Source: Escherichia coli
GTDB lineage: Bacteria > Pseudomonadota > Gammaproteobacteria > Enterobacterales > Enterobacteriaceae
NCBI RefSeq assembly: GCF_036503815.1
Contig: NZ_AP027764.1
Coordinates: 2,666,001-2,730,000 of the forward strand
Reading direction: 5' to 3'
Length of the DNA: 64,000 nt
A program made the translations under genes and the position numbers. Of this stretch, positions 25,847 to 35,799 are shown piece by piece. A model generated the notes under the pieces. It did not search any database, was not told where the DNA came from, and saw only the letters and a list, made by a program, of their open reading frames with translations. The stretch's first letter is position 1; the number at the start of each line of letters is the position of its first letter.

Positions 25847-28153
25847 TCAATACAACTCATCAAGTTTACTCATCGCTTGTTCCCGTATTGCGCGCGTCTT
25901 ACCGTTAAGCGCCAGCTGGCGAACTAAATCCAGTTCAGGGTTAACAAGCTCTAACGCCAGCAAAGGATTACGTTTCAGCCTCGCCTTCAATACATCAACT
26001 GGAAAGCGGGGATTATTCATCGCCACAATCCACCACTCGGGATCAATTTCTGCCGCCAGTGCCGCAGGGGGGGTGTGGCGGTTGCTAAGTGCGCCGAACT
26101 TGAAAAATGTGAGATTGCTTTTCGCCAGTGTACTCCACCATATACGATCCGGTTGTTTTGCCAGTACATCCAGTTGTGCTAACGCATCGGGGTCGAGTGC
26201 ATAATAAACACGTAACGCTTCGTTAACCTGCGCACGGGAACTGTTTTCCTGCCTCAGAAAAAACTTCGCCCAAATATCATTGCGTGGCGTGTTTTGCTGT
26301 AATTCCTTGAGAACAACAGCGGGTAAATTATCCCAACTAATTAATGCACTCTCTAAAAAGTCCCAGTCGTCCGAACGTATCAGAGAGGTGGCATTTAATA
26401 GCATCTGGTCATCAACTTCACCGTAGCTGATAAGCTCAGACAAAATCATATCAGCGCTGGTTTCATATGCATCTGAATCTGCTTTAGGATTATTTTTCCG
26501 ATGCGATAAAGCACGTTGCCAAATTTTTTGTTTCATCGACGTGCTCAGATACTGATTTTTCGCCAGATTACTCCACCCCTCAGGATCGTTGAAACGTGTC
26601 AATAACCGTTGTAGAGCAGCGTCAGAGTGAATTACCTGCATATCCCGACAGCAAAAGTAGGCAGGGGATTTTTTCTCCATCCTTTTAACAAAATTAAACT
26701 GTAAGTTATCTGGCAATGCTAAAAATAACACACGTATTAGATCATCGTCATTCTCGAATTTTTGGTATAAATATACTGCAACTTTGTCACTCTCTTGTGG
26801 CGTCATCCGCAACAATTGACCATGGTGTTTCATCTCTGCCAGCTTTGACGCTAAGCTTGTGACAACATCGTTTGATGAATCGTTCGCCAACTGCATTGCC
26901 TGATTGTAGGTGAGTTGTCCTCCAGCACCGACCTGACGAATAGAGGGATCATCACTGCGGATATAGCCATCAATAATGGATTCGGGCAATAACCACGCAT
27001 CTTTATAAAGCTCCTGAATGATCATATCCCAATCTCTTTTCGCCAGAGTCATGACGATATCCAGAGGGAGATTTTCACGTAGCGCAAGATTCAACGGACC
27101 GACACCATCAGGTAGATGACTCATTCGCGTCATTATTTCGACAGAGAGCGGTTCACGGTCGAGCAACCCCAGAACAACAGGCTGGTAACCCAATTGCTGA
27201 TCGGTCAACTCCAGAATCTCATTGTCAGGCATATATCTCGCCATACTTTCAATCGTTTGTCCATCATTGCTATTAACAAGTTGTTTGCGTAGGTTAGCTG
27301 AAATTCCTTTAATCCTTGGGAGAGTTCGCATTATGGCAAGATCAAATGTCGCAATATCTCGTCCTTCAAATGCAGCAACGTTGCCTTCATCCAGCATTTG
27401 CAATTCCTGCACTAACTCAGGAGAAGGCTTAGGGCGAAACAGCGCTTCTTTTTTCATCAGACTACAGATATTCCCTGCCATGCGAATATTGCTTCGCTTA
27501 AAAATTTCTTTCAGAGCATCTTCATCATTTATTAGACCCCAATAATATGCATCAGGATTTATTATCATCAGCGCTTTTTTGACATTTTCAGTGTCATTTT
27601 TGTCACTCGCACGGACCATGAATTCACTATTTGTCGAAGACGCAACAACAGGTGCAATTATGTCATTGATAAATATCCCTCGCGCATTAATACTCCCCTT
27701 AATCGTAGACGGATTATCGTAATATGAGTCGATAAATACCAGTCCACTTGCATTTATCGAACCGGTAATTAACAGTGGCGAATCTGTAACCATATTCGTT
27801 GCCGTCACGTTACCGAGAATAACCCATGGATTAGAAAGAGATAAAGTGGAAATATTACCTTTGACTGTCAAATTGCCAAGAACAATCAATTTTTGATTAC
27901 TCTCTATATTACCGTCTACCACTAAATCGCCACGATGCACTTTCCAGTCCGATGCAGATAAACCGAAGGGGACAAGGTTCACGCTACTGTTGATAGCTTG
28001 TTCAACTTGTTGTTTATCTTCAGCGGTAGCCGCAGAAAAAAATGGTTCAATATCAACTGCATTTGCAACACATCGAAGGTCCGCCTGTACTGGAAGACTC
28101 AGCATAAACAGGGGAAGTAAACCTATCCAGCTGCAAATCCTGGGCTTAAACAT
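25847..28153 (-). CDS. ydbD: Exported protein YdbD with beta-helix and helical repeat regions
   Basis: 768 residues. The ATG at 28153 (MFKPRIC) is preferred over the GTG two codons upstream because GGAG is spaced correctly for it. A signal peptide (cleavage near residue 25, PVQA) predicts the periplasm. Residues about 65-175 repeat short beta-strand turns (LVVDGNIES, LIVLGNLTVKGNIS, LITGSINASG) like bactofilin-type right-handed beta-helices. The remainder is a long series of helical repeats with SNxxxxxLL-like periodicity, reminiscent of leucine-rich-variant repeats. No known function. It is separated from ydbC by a terminator and lies 170 bp upstream of ynbA on the same strand. Confidence 0.85.
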   Translation of the reverse strand: MFKPRICSWIGLLPLFMLSLPVQADLRCVANAVDIEPFFSAATAEDKQQVEQAINSSVNLVPFGLSASDWKVHRGDLVVDGNIESNQKLIVLGNLTVKGNISTLSLSNPWVILGNVTATNMVTDSPLLITGSINASGLVFIDSYYDNPSTIKGSINARGIFINDIIAPVVASSTNSEFMVRASDKNDTENVKKALMIINPDAYYWGLINDEDALKEIFKRSNIRMAGNICSLMKKEALFRPKPSPELVQELQMLDEGNVAAFEGRDIATFDLAIMRTLPRIKGISANLRKQLVNSNDGQTIESMARYMPDNEILELTDQQLGYQPVVLGLLDREPLSVEIMTRMSHLPDGVGPLNLALRENLPLDIVMTLAKRDWDMIIQELYKDAWLLPESIIDGYIRSDDPSIRQVGAGGQLTYNQAMQLANDSSNDVVTSLASKLAEMKHHGQLLRMTPQESDKVAVYLYQKFENDDDLIRVLFLALPDNLQFNFVKRMEKKSPAYFCCRDMQVIHSDAALQRLLTRFNDPEGWSNLAKNQYLSTSMKQKIWQRALSHRKNNPKADSDAYETSADMILSELISYGEVDDQMLLNATSLIRSDDWDFLESALISWDNLPAVVLKELQQNTPRNDIWAKFFLRQENSSRAQVNEALRVYYALDPDALAQLDVLAKQPDRIWWSTLAKSNLTFFKFGALSNRHTPPAALAAEIDPEWWIVAMNNPRFPVDVLKARLKRNPLLALELVNPELDLVRQLALNGKTRAIREQAMSKLDELY

Positions 28154-28170
28154 ATGCACTCCATGCCATT

Positions 28171-28208
28171 AAAAAAGAAACAAAAGGGAAATGCATCTTT
28201 CCCTTTTG
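28171..28208 (-). terminator. Rho-independent terminator between ydbC and ydbD
   Basis: Minus-strand stem CAAAAGGGAAA/TTTCCCTTTTG (11 bp, perfect), followed by TTTCTTTTTT. It should end ydbC transcription just upstream of ydbD. Confidence 0.8.
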
Positions 28209-28216
28209 TATATTCG

Positions 28217-29077
28217 TTATTCTCGCGAAATACCGTCCAACGTAGACAACACGTCCGCAGAAAGATGCAATTTTTCTGAGGCCATATTCTCCCGTAAATG
28301 AGCAACAGAAGACGTTCCTGGGATCAGCAAAATATTCGGTGAACGTTGTAACAGCCACGCCAGCGCCACCTGCATTGGTGTTGCACCCAGGCTCGCAGCA
28401 ACATCGGAAAGCGTGGAGGATTGCAGCGGCGTAAAGCCCCCGAGCGGAAAGAACGGCACGTAGGCAATGCCGTCACGAGCCAAAGCATCAATCATTGCGT
28501 CATCAGCACGATGAGCAATGTTGTATTCGTTCTGCACACAGACGATTTCGGTAATCTTACGCGCCTCTGCAACCTGCGTCGGTGTGACGTTGCTCAGGCC
28601 AATATGTTTTACCAGGCCTTGTTGTCGCATCTCTGCCAGCACGGTCAGGCTGGCTTCAATCGATCCTTCCGCTGGGCCATGATCATCCCCCATCATAACG
28701 CGCAGGTTAACCACATCCAGTACGTCCAGTCCGAGATTACGTAGATTATCGTGTACCGCTTTTTGCAACTCTGCCGGAGAAAATGCGGGCAACCAGGAGG
28801 CGTCCTCTCCACGCCGCGCCCCAATTTTAGTAACAATGGTCAGGTCGTCAGAGTAAGGATAAAGCGCTTCGCGGATAATCTGATTGGTGACGTGCGGACC
28901 ATAAAAGTCACTGGTATCAATGTGATTGACGCCCAATGCTAGCGCCTCGCGCAGAACGGTTATAGCGACGTGGCGATCTCTGGGCGGGCCGAAAACCCCA
29001 GGACCTGCCAGTTGCATCGCGCCATAACCAAGACGGTTAACGGATTTTGTACCGAGAGTAAATGTGTTGCTGCTCAT
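28217..29077 (-). CDS. pdxI: Pyridoxal reductase PdxI (YdbC), aldo-keto reductase
   Basis: 286-residue aldo-keto reductase (TIM barrel). The catalytic Asp/Tyr stretch NHIDTSDFYGPHVTN is at about residues 50-64, the Lys is in VTKIGARRG, and the NADPH-binding IPGTSSVAHLREN is near the C-terminus. K-12 YdbC has been reported as an NADPH-dependent pyridoxal reductase in vitamin B6 salvage. Also widely listed as ydbC. Full length, closed by the following terminator. Confidence 0.92.
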   Translation of the reverse strand: MSSNTFTLGTKSVNRLGYGAMQLAGPGVFGPPRDRHVAITVLREALALGVNHIDTSDFYGPHVTNQIIREALYPYSDDLTIVTKIGARRGEDASWLPAFSPAELQKAVHDNLRNLGLDVLDVVNLRVMMGDDHGPAEGSIEASLTVLAEMRQQGLVKHIGLSNVTPTQVAEARKITEIVCVQNEYNIAHRADDAMIDALARDGIAYVPFFPLGGFTPLQSSTLSDVAASLGATPMQVALAWLLQRSPNILLIPGTSSVAHLRENMASEKLHLSADVLSTLDGISRE

Positions 29078-29204
29078 CGCACCCTGCCCTGTAATAAAAC
29101 GAATTCAGAAAAATCAGTATAGAAATGAAAAGAGATAAATAATGCGAAGGCGTAAACAAGATTACTGGATGAGTTCCTCTATTGTCCTGAAAAACACCAA
29201 AACA

Positions 29205-29229
29205 AAACGCGTCAAGCGCCGCATCCGGC
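29205..29229. repeat. REP-like half element
   Basis: Reverse complement TGCCGGATGCGGCGCTTGACG matches the conserved half of Escherichia REP (PU) sequences. It sits between ydbC and ydbA. Only one arm is clear. Confidence 0.6.
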
Positions 29230-29232
29230 AAT

Positions 29233-29264
29233 AAAAAACCGCAACCTGTATCAGCGTTGCGGTT
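29233..29264 (-). terminator. Rho-independent terminator after ydbA
   Basis: Minus-strand stem AACCGCAA/TTGCGGTT followed by TTTTTTAT. It lies about 20 bp past the ydbA stop, next to the REP-like sequence. Confidence 0.8.
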
Positions 29265-29284
29265 TATGCATCACATACTAAAAA

Positions 29285-32200
29285 TTAGAACGTTTTCTTG
29301 AAATTGAGCATCACGCCTTTATCGCTGACGCCGTCTTCTTTCCAGTGATAGGCATCCAGATTCAGCGAGCTCTCTTTGCTGCTGTACTTCACGCCGACGC
29401 TTGCCAGGCTGTTGATACCGCCGCCCTTCTGCCCATCATCGACCTTAAAGTGCTGGCTGCCTGCGCCTGCCAGGCTTGCCGTGCGCTGGCTCTTCGTGTA
29501 GCTCAGGTTCGGCCCACCTTCCAGCGCGGCGTTCGCACTCCAGCCGTCTTTCCCTGCGTAGTCCAGCTTCAGCCCGACGATGCTGTCCACCGCCGTTTCG
29601 CTGCCGCTGTTCATGCTCAGGTTAAAGTCTCCGGCGTTACGCTCCTGATAACCGCCTTCCAGCGTATGACGCAGTTTGACACCCGCATACGGCGTGACTT
29701 TCAGCCCTTCGCGCGGCTCAAAGGTTTTCGCCCCTTCGCTGCGGAACGCCAGGTACTGTTGTTTCACATTCGTGTCTGCCGTCTTACTGATGTCGCCGTA
29801 AGCCACCGAACGGCTGCTGTCCAGTTGGTGGATATCGTAACGCAGCGCGTTATTCCAGCTCATACCGTTGTCAAAGGACATCTGATGCTTCAGGCCAAAG
29901 AACTGGCTGTAGCCGCCTGTAACACCATTATCACCCGCTTTCTGCGCACCGTCGCCGTCCAGACGGGCGATACCGTACTCCAGGCTCATGGTCTGGTTTT
30001 CGCTCAGGTCGAGGGTTTTACGCAGCGCCAGCATGTCGTACTCGGTATTGTTACCCAGCTCAGCACGCGGATCGCCTTTCGCCACCACGTTAAATGCCAG
30101 ACCGTTGCCCATCTTCGGTGCTGCGTCCGCCAACATGCTGAAGCGGTTACTTAACACGCGCGCCTCACGGAATACCGTGGTAGCCTGGCTCCCGCTGACT
30201 TGTTTTAGCGCGCTGTTCAGCTCTGCAGTGGTGCCGACGTTCAGACTGGTATACAGCTCGTTGTTGGTGTAACCCGCATCCAGCGCTTTTGCCACGTCAT
30301 TCACTGAGGCATCCGTCGCCACATCGGTGTAGGCGTTTTTGCTCATGGTCACATCAACGTTGCCGCTGGCGTCGGTACTGCCTGTCGCCTGCCAGACAAC
30401 AGATGTCGAAGTGATCGCTTGCGCATCGGTCAGGTTGCTGCCTTGCACCACATCATCAAAGCTGACGGTTTTGTCCGCCGTTCCCGCCGCAAAAGCGGTG
30501 TTGATCTCCACGCCTTTCATACTGGCGTTGTTGACCATCAGCTTACCGGCGCTACCGTCGGCGTTCGTTCCCACCACGTAACCATTGAGGTTGTTCATGC
30601 CATCGTTACGGCTAACGGAAGAAGAATGGCTGCCGTCGTATGGCGTAATGGTGGGTTCTTCCGGCGCGGTAAAGTCGACATAGTGTACTTCCGTACCGTC
30701 TCCCCCTTCGCCACTGCCCTCTATCGCCGTGCCAGATTGTTTAATCAATCCGGAACCATTCACGCTGTCGTCAATATAAACAGTGCCGTTGTTAACAATG
30801 TGACCATTGCTCCCGAGCTTGCTGAAAGCCCAGGAGTTATTGGCGTAGATATTAATCGTACCGTTGTTTTCAACCACACCATCCGCTTTGGCGTCCGATG
30901 CTAATTGCATCCCAATCATGCCTGTTTGTGTCGTGCCTTCGCTGCCGACATTGATGGTGCCATTGTTAACCATTTTTGCGCTGCCGTGCGCATTCATGGC
31001 GATGGTATTATTTTTATCAATATTGATAGTGCCATCGTTAATTGCCCGGCTACCGGCGTTATTATTTGACGTCGTAACCTGGCCGTTAATCACACCTGTC
31101 GTACCGTTATACAACGTATGCCCATTACCGCCGGTAGCGATATCAGCATCACCATTCACTGTACCCCAGTTGTTGAAATGCCCAGCCCAAAGTCCGTTAT
31201 CAAGAAGATCGACAACACCACCGTCCAGGTTATTGAATGTCGCGTTTTTATCAACCGAACCACTGTGAACCGTTCCTGCGTTATTGAAGGTGGCTGCGGC
31301 AGAAAAATTCACTTTATTGACCGTTCCATCCGCTTCGTTATTCATCACGGTAGAAGCAGAGGCCCCTTTCCAGGCGGTTACCGTCCCGGCGTTATAAAAT
31401 GTACTGGCCCATTGTTCAACAGTGTTGATAGTGCCGGAGTTGTTGATAACAGAACCCGCAACGGTTGTACCTACCTGCCCGGTCACTACACCTTCGTTAG
31501 TAAACACGCCGCCATCCACAGAAACGGTTTTTGTCGTGCCCTGGTTGGTGTATTCCCCACCCGTTGCAATATCAACCTCGTTTATACTGCCCGTGGTTTC
31601 ATTGACCAGATGACCAAAGCCAGCCACGGTGACAGGCCCCCCGGTAACCGTACCCGCGTTGGTTACCAGGGTTTCGGCTGTTGCCGTGATATCAGTAGTA
31701 CCGCCATATGAAGACAGGTTAAGCGTTTCCCCCTCGACCGTAATGATATCGCCGTTTCTCCAGCTTAATGAAACAAACCCATCAGTCGGGTTATAGGCGT
31801 TTTGATCCTGGCATATACCAAAAGTACAGATAGTTCCGTAGTTAACAATAGTCCCGGTGCCATCGTTATAGAACGCCTGCCCGTTTTCAGCATTGATATT
31901 GATGATGCCTGTCTGGTCATTAACTGCGGTACCGCCATTATAAACTGCCATACCGACGAGTTTATTCGCCCCCAGGCTGTCATCAAAGTTCTCATTCTTC
32001 TCGAGGTTGATGGTACCCTGATTAACCACGGTGTTATCGGTACCGTATGCCGCCATCCCGGCCCCGGCATTGTAGATAGTGATCGTGCCTGGCTGCTGAT
32101 TAAACGCGGTGGCATTTTTCCTTGCCCCATCATAACTGTCCGTTCCTACCGCCATGCCGACACCATACTTTCTCGCATTGCCGCTGCCGATATCGTTGCG

Positions 32201-34822
32201 TAAGGTAGTGGTGTCGTTTTCATCTACCCAGAGCGTATCCAGGGTAATCTGGCCCGCATTATTTACAGTTGAATTATTAATCGCCAGCATGCCGACATTA
32301 CCCCGGCCATACATATCAATTACGCCATTCGCACCATTCAGTGCTGAACCATCATCCTGAGCAGTCATGCCCGTCATACTAATAGCGCTATTATTAAAAA
32401 CTGAGGGGTCGCTCAATGACAAAGCATTGAACATATTCAAAACGCTATACTGTTCCATCACTTTAGCCGTGATGGTACCGTTATTCACCGCAGTTCCGCC
32501 TACGTAGCTAAAAAAGGCCCTACTGGAGGATTCCGGCGATACATCGATTTCGGATGAGTAATCATATTGTTCAAGTAAAACAGTGCCGTTATTCGTCGCA
32601 ACGGATCCCGTACCCGATATTTCGGCAAACCCAATATTCCAGAGTTCAACAAACCCGTTATTGATGACTTGCGATCCTGAACTGGCGCTAAGTATTGCTG
32701 ATGTCGAATTGTTATAATGCGCATAAACATCAATGTCCTTCATACTGAAGGTCGCATCATCCGTGATTTCAAGAAAGGCATTATTGCTTGTCTGAATAAT
32801 ATCGGTATAGCCCACAGGAAATTCACCGCTGATTACGGAGTCTCCCCCCAGATAAACCGACGAATGACCATCAATCTGAATGAGCGGAATATCACCATAG
32901 CCCGTACGACTGGCTGCAGGGACTGAACCGTCCGTCATGGACGATGCTTCACCAATCAGTTGAATACCACCCCGTAAGGTAACGCTATTGTCATCCCCTG
33001 AAACCACCAACCCACTGATGTTTTCCTGACTACCACTGAAATTACCATAGGCGTGTTGCGCAAGTTCGCTATCAACCTTCAAAGTTAACTGACCATCAAG
33101 CATCAGGTCATTACTGTTTCCCGAAACACGAATGCCCACGGAAGGGTCGAAAAAGTGATCTGCTGCATTATCAGCCGTCTGATCTTTATCCACCAGAATA
33201 TTTCCGGTAATGTCGATATTATTACCATCACCCGAAATATTTACTCCGGTAGACATATTGCCGGTCACATTAAGCTCATTCGTCGCCAGCGTCATGGCGT
33301 TATTATTTCCAGATACATCCAGACCGGTTGAATAATTCCCTACATCCATACGGCCAGCCAGAGAAATCTGACCGTCATCTCCAGCGACGCGAATCCCGGT
33401 ACTGAAATTATTCGAAATAATGTCACCCACATTGATAAGGGTAGAATGATTGCCCTCAATCAGAATCCCTGTCGCATTGGCCTCTGAACTGCCATTACTA
33501 ACAGATATATCCCCCATATTAATAAACGTCGACGCATCGCCGCTAAGAGAAACGCCGGTCGATTTTTCATCAACCACCGTTATATTGCCTTTGTTGCTGA
33601 CGACTGCGCCATTGCCCTCAACATCAATACCCCGTGCAGCATTGCTAACGTATAAATCCCCTTCCTGTTTAACCGTCGCATTATTACCAACGATTTTGCT
33701 GCCCGTTGAATTTTGCCCATCAACCGTCATATGGCCTTTATTATCGGTCCTGACATCATTACCGATAATAAGGGCCCCTGTTCCACCATTAATGACAGTG
33801 GAGTCGCCGGTGTTATTTAAGATTGTACGATCGCCATTGACGATAACCGCCGTGCCACCATCGACAACCGTCTCACCGTTATTATTAATGGTTATATTAT
33901 CGCCGGTCAGGATACCGACCACCGAATCTTCACCGACAGCCTCTGTTTTACCCTCGTTTGTCAGCGCAATGTTGTCACCATTAATCATCATCACCGTACC
34001 GCCATTCAGGGCCGTGTTGCCGCCCTGGTCAGTGATAATTGCATCATTAACGGTAATTATTCTGCCCGTTGTTCCATCAGACACGACGCTGGCTAACTGT
34101 GTGACGTGGAGTTTACCTTCGTCATCGTAGCGCCATTCCGTATCACCAGTGGTACTCACTCCACTAAAGATGGCGGTATGAGTCTCTTCATGGTTTTCCC
34201 ACTCTGTCACAATGGTTTTTCGGCCATCTTTTGCCGTAAGCGTGTAGCTACCATCTTCATTCTGGGTATAAGTGAACGTCGCCCCGCGAATCTTCAGGGT
34301 TTGCGCGTCCTTGTCCCATGTCACATTGTTATCAAAGACAACGGGTTCTGTTCTCGGGGGGTCAACATCATCATCGCTATTGTCGGGTGGAGTAACATCA
34401 CCGCCTTTATCTGGGGGGGTAACATCATCGGCGTTATCTGGCTTTACAGGTATATCTGAATCTTCATCACTGGGAAGGGGTGGCGGTAGAGGGCCATTAT
34501 CATCTGGCTGTATGGGCTGGGAAAAAGAAGAGTGAGCAGAATGCTCATTGTCATGAGACAATTCAATCACTGCGAGTGTTGTCAGTACCGCCGTGGCACC
34601 TAATGCCAGTAACGAGCTGAAACCATTATTTGTAACAACAGCACATTTTTCTGGCACTGTTTTCAACTTCGTTGACGGTCGGGCGTGCCCTTCTGACTGA
34701 CATGTCATTTGAGAGCTTCTGCGCATACTGTCTGCACTCTCGCCTTCTGTTATTTCCGCCCCCCAGCTTTGGCCACTTAACGCTATAGCGATACACGCTG
34801 ATAATAACGTTTTCTTTTGCAT
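29285..34822 (-). CDS. ydbA: Intact giant autotransporter YdbA
   Basis: 1845-residue type V secreted protein. Signal peptide at residues 1-21 (cleavage near SWG-AE), a hydrophobic stretch near 70-88, then a Pro/Asp-rich linker (about 100-155). The passenger (about 165-1540) is filled with short repeats of the type VNNGTI, IVNGD, VSGDGN that predict a right-handed beta-helix. A linker helix and a C-terminal 12-strand autotransporter barrel (about 1570-1845) end in KKTF with the terminal Phe needed by BAM. In K-12 the gene is split by an insertion sequence and I recall the reconstructed protein as longer, so the passenger may differ. Surface adhesion is inferred. Confidence 0.92.
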   Translation of the reverse strand: MQKKTLLSACIAIALSGQSWGAEITEGESADSMRRSSQMTCQSEGHARPSTKLKTVPEKCAVVTNNGFSSLLALGATAVLTTLAVIELSHDNEHSAHSSFSQPIQPDDNGPLPPPLPSDEDSDIPVKPDNADDVTPPDKGGDVTPPDNSDDDVDPPRTEPVVFDNNVTWDKDAQTLKIRGATFTYTQNEDGSYTLTAKDGRKTIVTEWENHEETHTAIFSGVSTTGDTEWRYDDEGKLHVTQLASVVSDGTTGRIITVNDAIITDQGGNTALNGGTVMMINGDNIALTNEGKTEAVGEDSVVGILTGDNITINNNGETVVDGGTAVIVNGDRTILNNTGDSTVINGGTGALIIGNDVRTDNKGHMTVDGQNSTGSKIVGNNATVKQEGDLYVSNAARGIDVEGNGAVVSNKGNITVVDEKSTGVSLSGDASTFINMGDISVSNGSSEANATGILIEGNHSTLINVGDIISNNFSTGIRVAGDDGQISLAGRMDVGNYSTGLDVSGNNNAMTLATNELNVTGNMSTGVNISGDGNNIDITGNILVDKDQTADNAADHFFDPSVGIRVSGNSNDLMLDGQLTLKVDSELAQHAYGNFSGSQENISGLVVSGDDNSVTLRGGIQLIGEASSMTDGSVPAASRTGYGDIPLIQIDGHSSVYLGGDSVISGEFPVGYTDIIQTSNNAFLEITDDATFSMKDIDVYAHYNNSTSAILSASSGSQVINNGFVELWNIGFAEISGTGSVATNNGTVLLEQYDYSSEIDVSPESSSRAFFSYVGGTAVNNGTITAKVMEQYSVLNMFNALSLSDPSVFNNSAISMTGMTAQDDGSALNGANGVIDMYGRGNVGMLAINNSTVNNAGQITLDTLWVDENDTTTLRNDIGSGNARKYGVGMAVGTDSYDGARKNATAFNQQPGTITIYNAGAGMAAYGTDNTVVNQGTINLEKNENFDDSLGANKLVGMAVYNGGTAVNDQTGIININAENGQAFYNDGTGTIVNYGTICTFGICQDQNAYNPTDGFVSLSWRNGDIITVEGETLNLSSYGGTTDITATAETLVTNAGTVTGGPVTVAGFGHLVNETTGSINEVDIATGGEYTNQGTTKTVSVDGGVFTNEGVVTGQVGTTVAGSVINNSGTINTVEQWASTFYNAGTVTAWKGASASTVMNNEADGTVNKVNFSAAATFNNAGTVHSGSVDKNATFNNLDGGVVDLLDNGLWAGHFNNWGTVNGDADIATGGNGHTLYNGTTGVINGQVTTSNNNAGSRAINDGTINIDKNNTIAMNAHGSAKMVNNGTINVGSEGTTQTGMIGMQLASDAKADGVVENNGTINIYANNSWAFSKLGSNGHIVNNGTVYIDDSVNGSGLIKQSGTAIEGSGEGGDGTEVHYVDFTAPEEPTITPYDGSHSSSVSRNDGMNNLNGYVVGTNADGSAGKLMVNNASMKGVEINTAFAAGTADKTVSFDDVVQGSNLTDAQAITSTSVVWQATGSTDASGNVDVTMSKNAYTDVATDASVNDVAKALDAGYTNNELYTSLNVGTTAELNSALKQVSGSQATTVFREARVLSNRFSMLADAAPKMGNGLAFNVVAKGDPRAELGNNTEYDMLALRKTLDLSENQTMSLEYGIARLDGDGAQKAGDNGVTGGYSQFFGLKHQMSFDNGMSWNNALRYDIHQLDSSRSVAYGDISKTADTNVKQQYLAFRSEGAKTFEPREGLKVTPYAGVKLRHTLEGGYQERNAGDFNLSMNSGSETAVDSIVGLKLDYAGKDGWSANAALEGGPNLSYTKSQRTASLAGAGSQHFKVDDGQKGGGINSLASVGVKYSSKESSLNLDAYHWKEDGVSDKGVMLNFKKTF

Positions 34823-35468
34823 GAGAAATCCTTTTCAATGAATGACATTTCAAATAATAAAATATGAGTAACAGATAAGAAATAGCCACAGGCTGTGTCA
34901 TGATTTAATGTCTGCTCTTGAAATTTTATTTAGCAATCCCAGAATATTCAACTTAATTAGTATTTCGAAACCTCAATATAGACACATAAAAAACAAATTA
35001 TTCGATTACTTAGGCTATTTGTTGCATTAATACACATCCTCTAACAATAATCAGACAAAAAGCAATGTCAGCGTCAAATTGGGTAGCTGATTCATATTAC
35101 TGATCACTCCGTAAATTCATTCATCGTGAAAATATTAACATTTCAACCATGTTCCATTTAATCAACCCACTGAAAATCTGGAGGTTATATACTGCGGTTT
35201 GTTGTTGACTGCCCCTGACAGGTTTACCTGGCGTTGACAGAAGATGAGGCTTGCAAAATGCTAAAAACAATGTGGTGTTACAAGCAATCCCATAAACCTC
35301 GTAACTTCACTTAAATGAGCGATGCCGTCCATATTTGGGTTGACTATAAAAACCCTTAATATTGAGGTTGATGATGATATTCATGATGGCGTTGGAAAAA
35401 TAGGACACCCATAAAATATCTATACAGCCTTTAAATTAAATCATTGAAATATCGCTGTTGCATAGTGC
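34823..35468. other. 646-bp non-coding gap where K-12 has the paa/fea/tynA block
   Basis: Between the ydbA start and the ydbL stop I see only AT-rich DNA, the ydbA promoter region and fragments of open frame shorter than 25 codons (for example near 35258-35320). K-12 has about a dozen phenylacetate and aromatic amine genes here. No end repeats, integrase or transposase remnant could be identified. Confidence 0.7.
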
Positions 35469-35792
35469 TTATTTTTGCAACCATTTCCCGTTAATTCCCT
35501 GCACATATTCCCCCGGTTTGGCCCGAGCTACAAGCTTTTGTCCGGCAAGCTTCGCGATATCATCTACCGATACATTATTTTGCTTTGCCAGTTGTTGATA
35601 ACTCACTTTACGTGCGGCATTAATCTCGGTTACTAATTTCTCTGTTTCAGCATCCGTTTTCAACGCAACCAAATAACCATAAAATGTTTCACCTACCCGC
35701 CCCTGAGTTCTGGCTTCATCCAGAGTCAATGCCATTACATTGCTGCTTACCAGCCCAACAAGAAACGCACAAAGAAGTAATGTTTTCTTCAT
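35469..35792 (-). CDS. ydbL: Periplasmic protein YdbL (DUF1318), partner of YdbH-YnbE
   Basis: 107-residue exported protein: a signal peptide (MKKTLLLCAFLVGLVSS..VMA, cleavage near residue 21) followed by a DUF1318 domain of mostly helical, charged sequence. Two adjacent ATGs occur; the second (35792) has the better spacing from GAGG, but 35795 is possible and would give 108 residues. Third gene of ydbH-ynbE-ydbL. Recent work links YdbL to control of the YdbH-YnbE intermembrane bridge; that is from the literature as I recall it. Confidence 0.9.
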   Translation of the reverse strand: MKKTLLLCAFLVGLVSSNVMALTLDEARTQGRVGETFYGYLVALKTDAETEKLVTEINAARKVSYQQLAKQNNVSVDDIAKLAGQKLVARAKPGEYVQGINGKWLQK

Positions 35793-35799
35793 CATCGCC

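Noticed and set aside
33450..34130. 226-codon open frame on the plus strand
   Set aside because: Antisense to the ydbA passenger. Low-complexity product rich in Pro, Leu, Ser and Thr, a shadow of the repeat codons.
29285..34822. Many short repeats that could suggest a CRISPR array
   Set aside because: They lie in one open frame and encode imperfect beta-helix repeats of YdbA; repeat length and spacing vary and there are no spacers or cas genes.
35258..35400. Short open frames in the ydbA-ydbL gap that could be a toxin or transposase remnant
   Set aside because: All are under 25 codons and none could be matched to a family; recorded only as non-coding gap.
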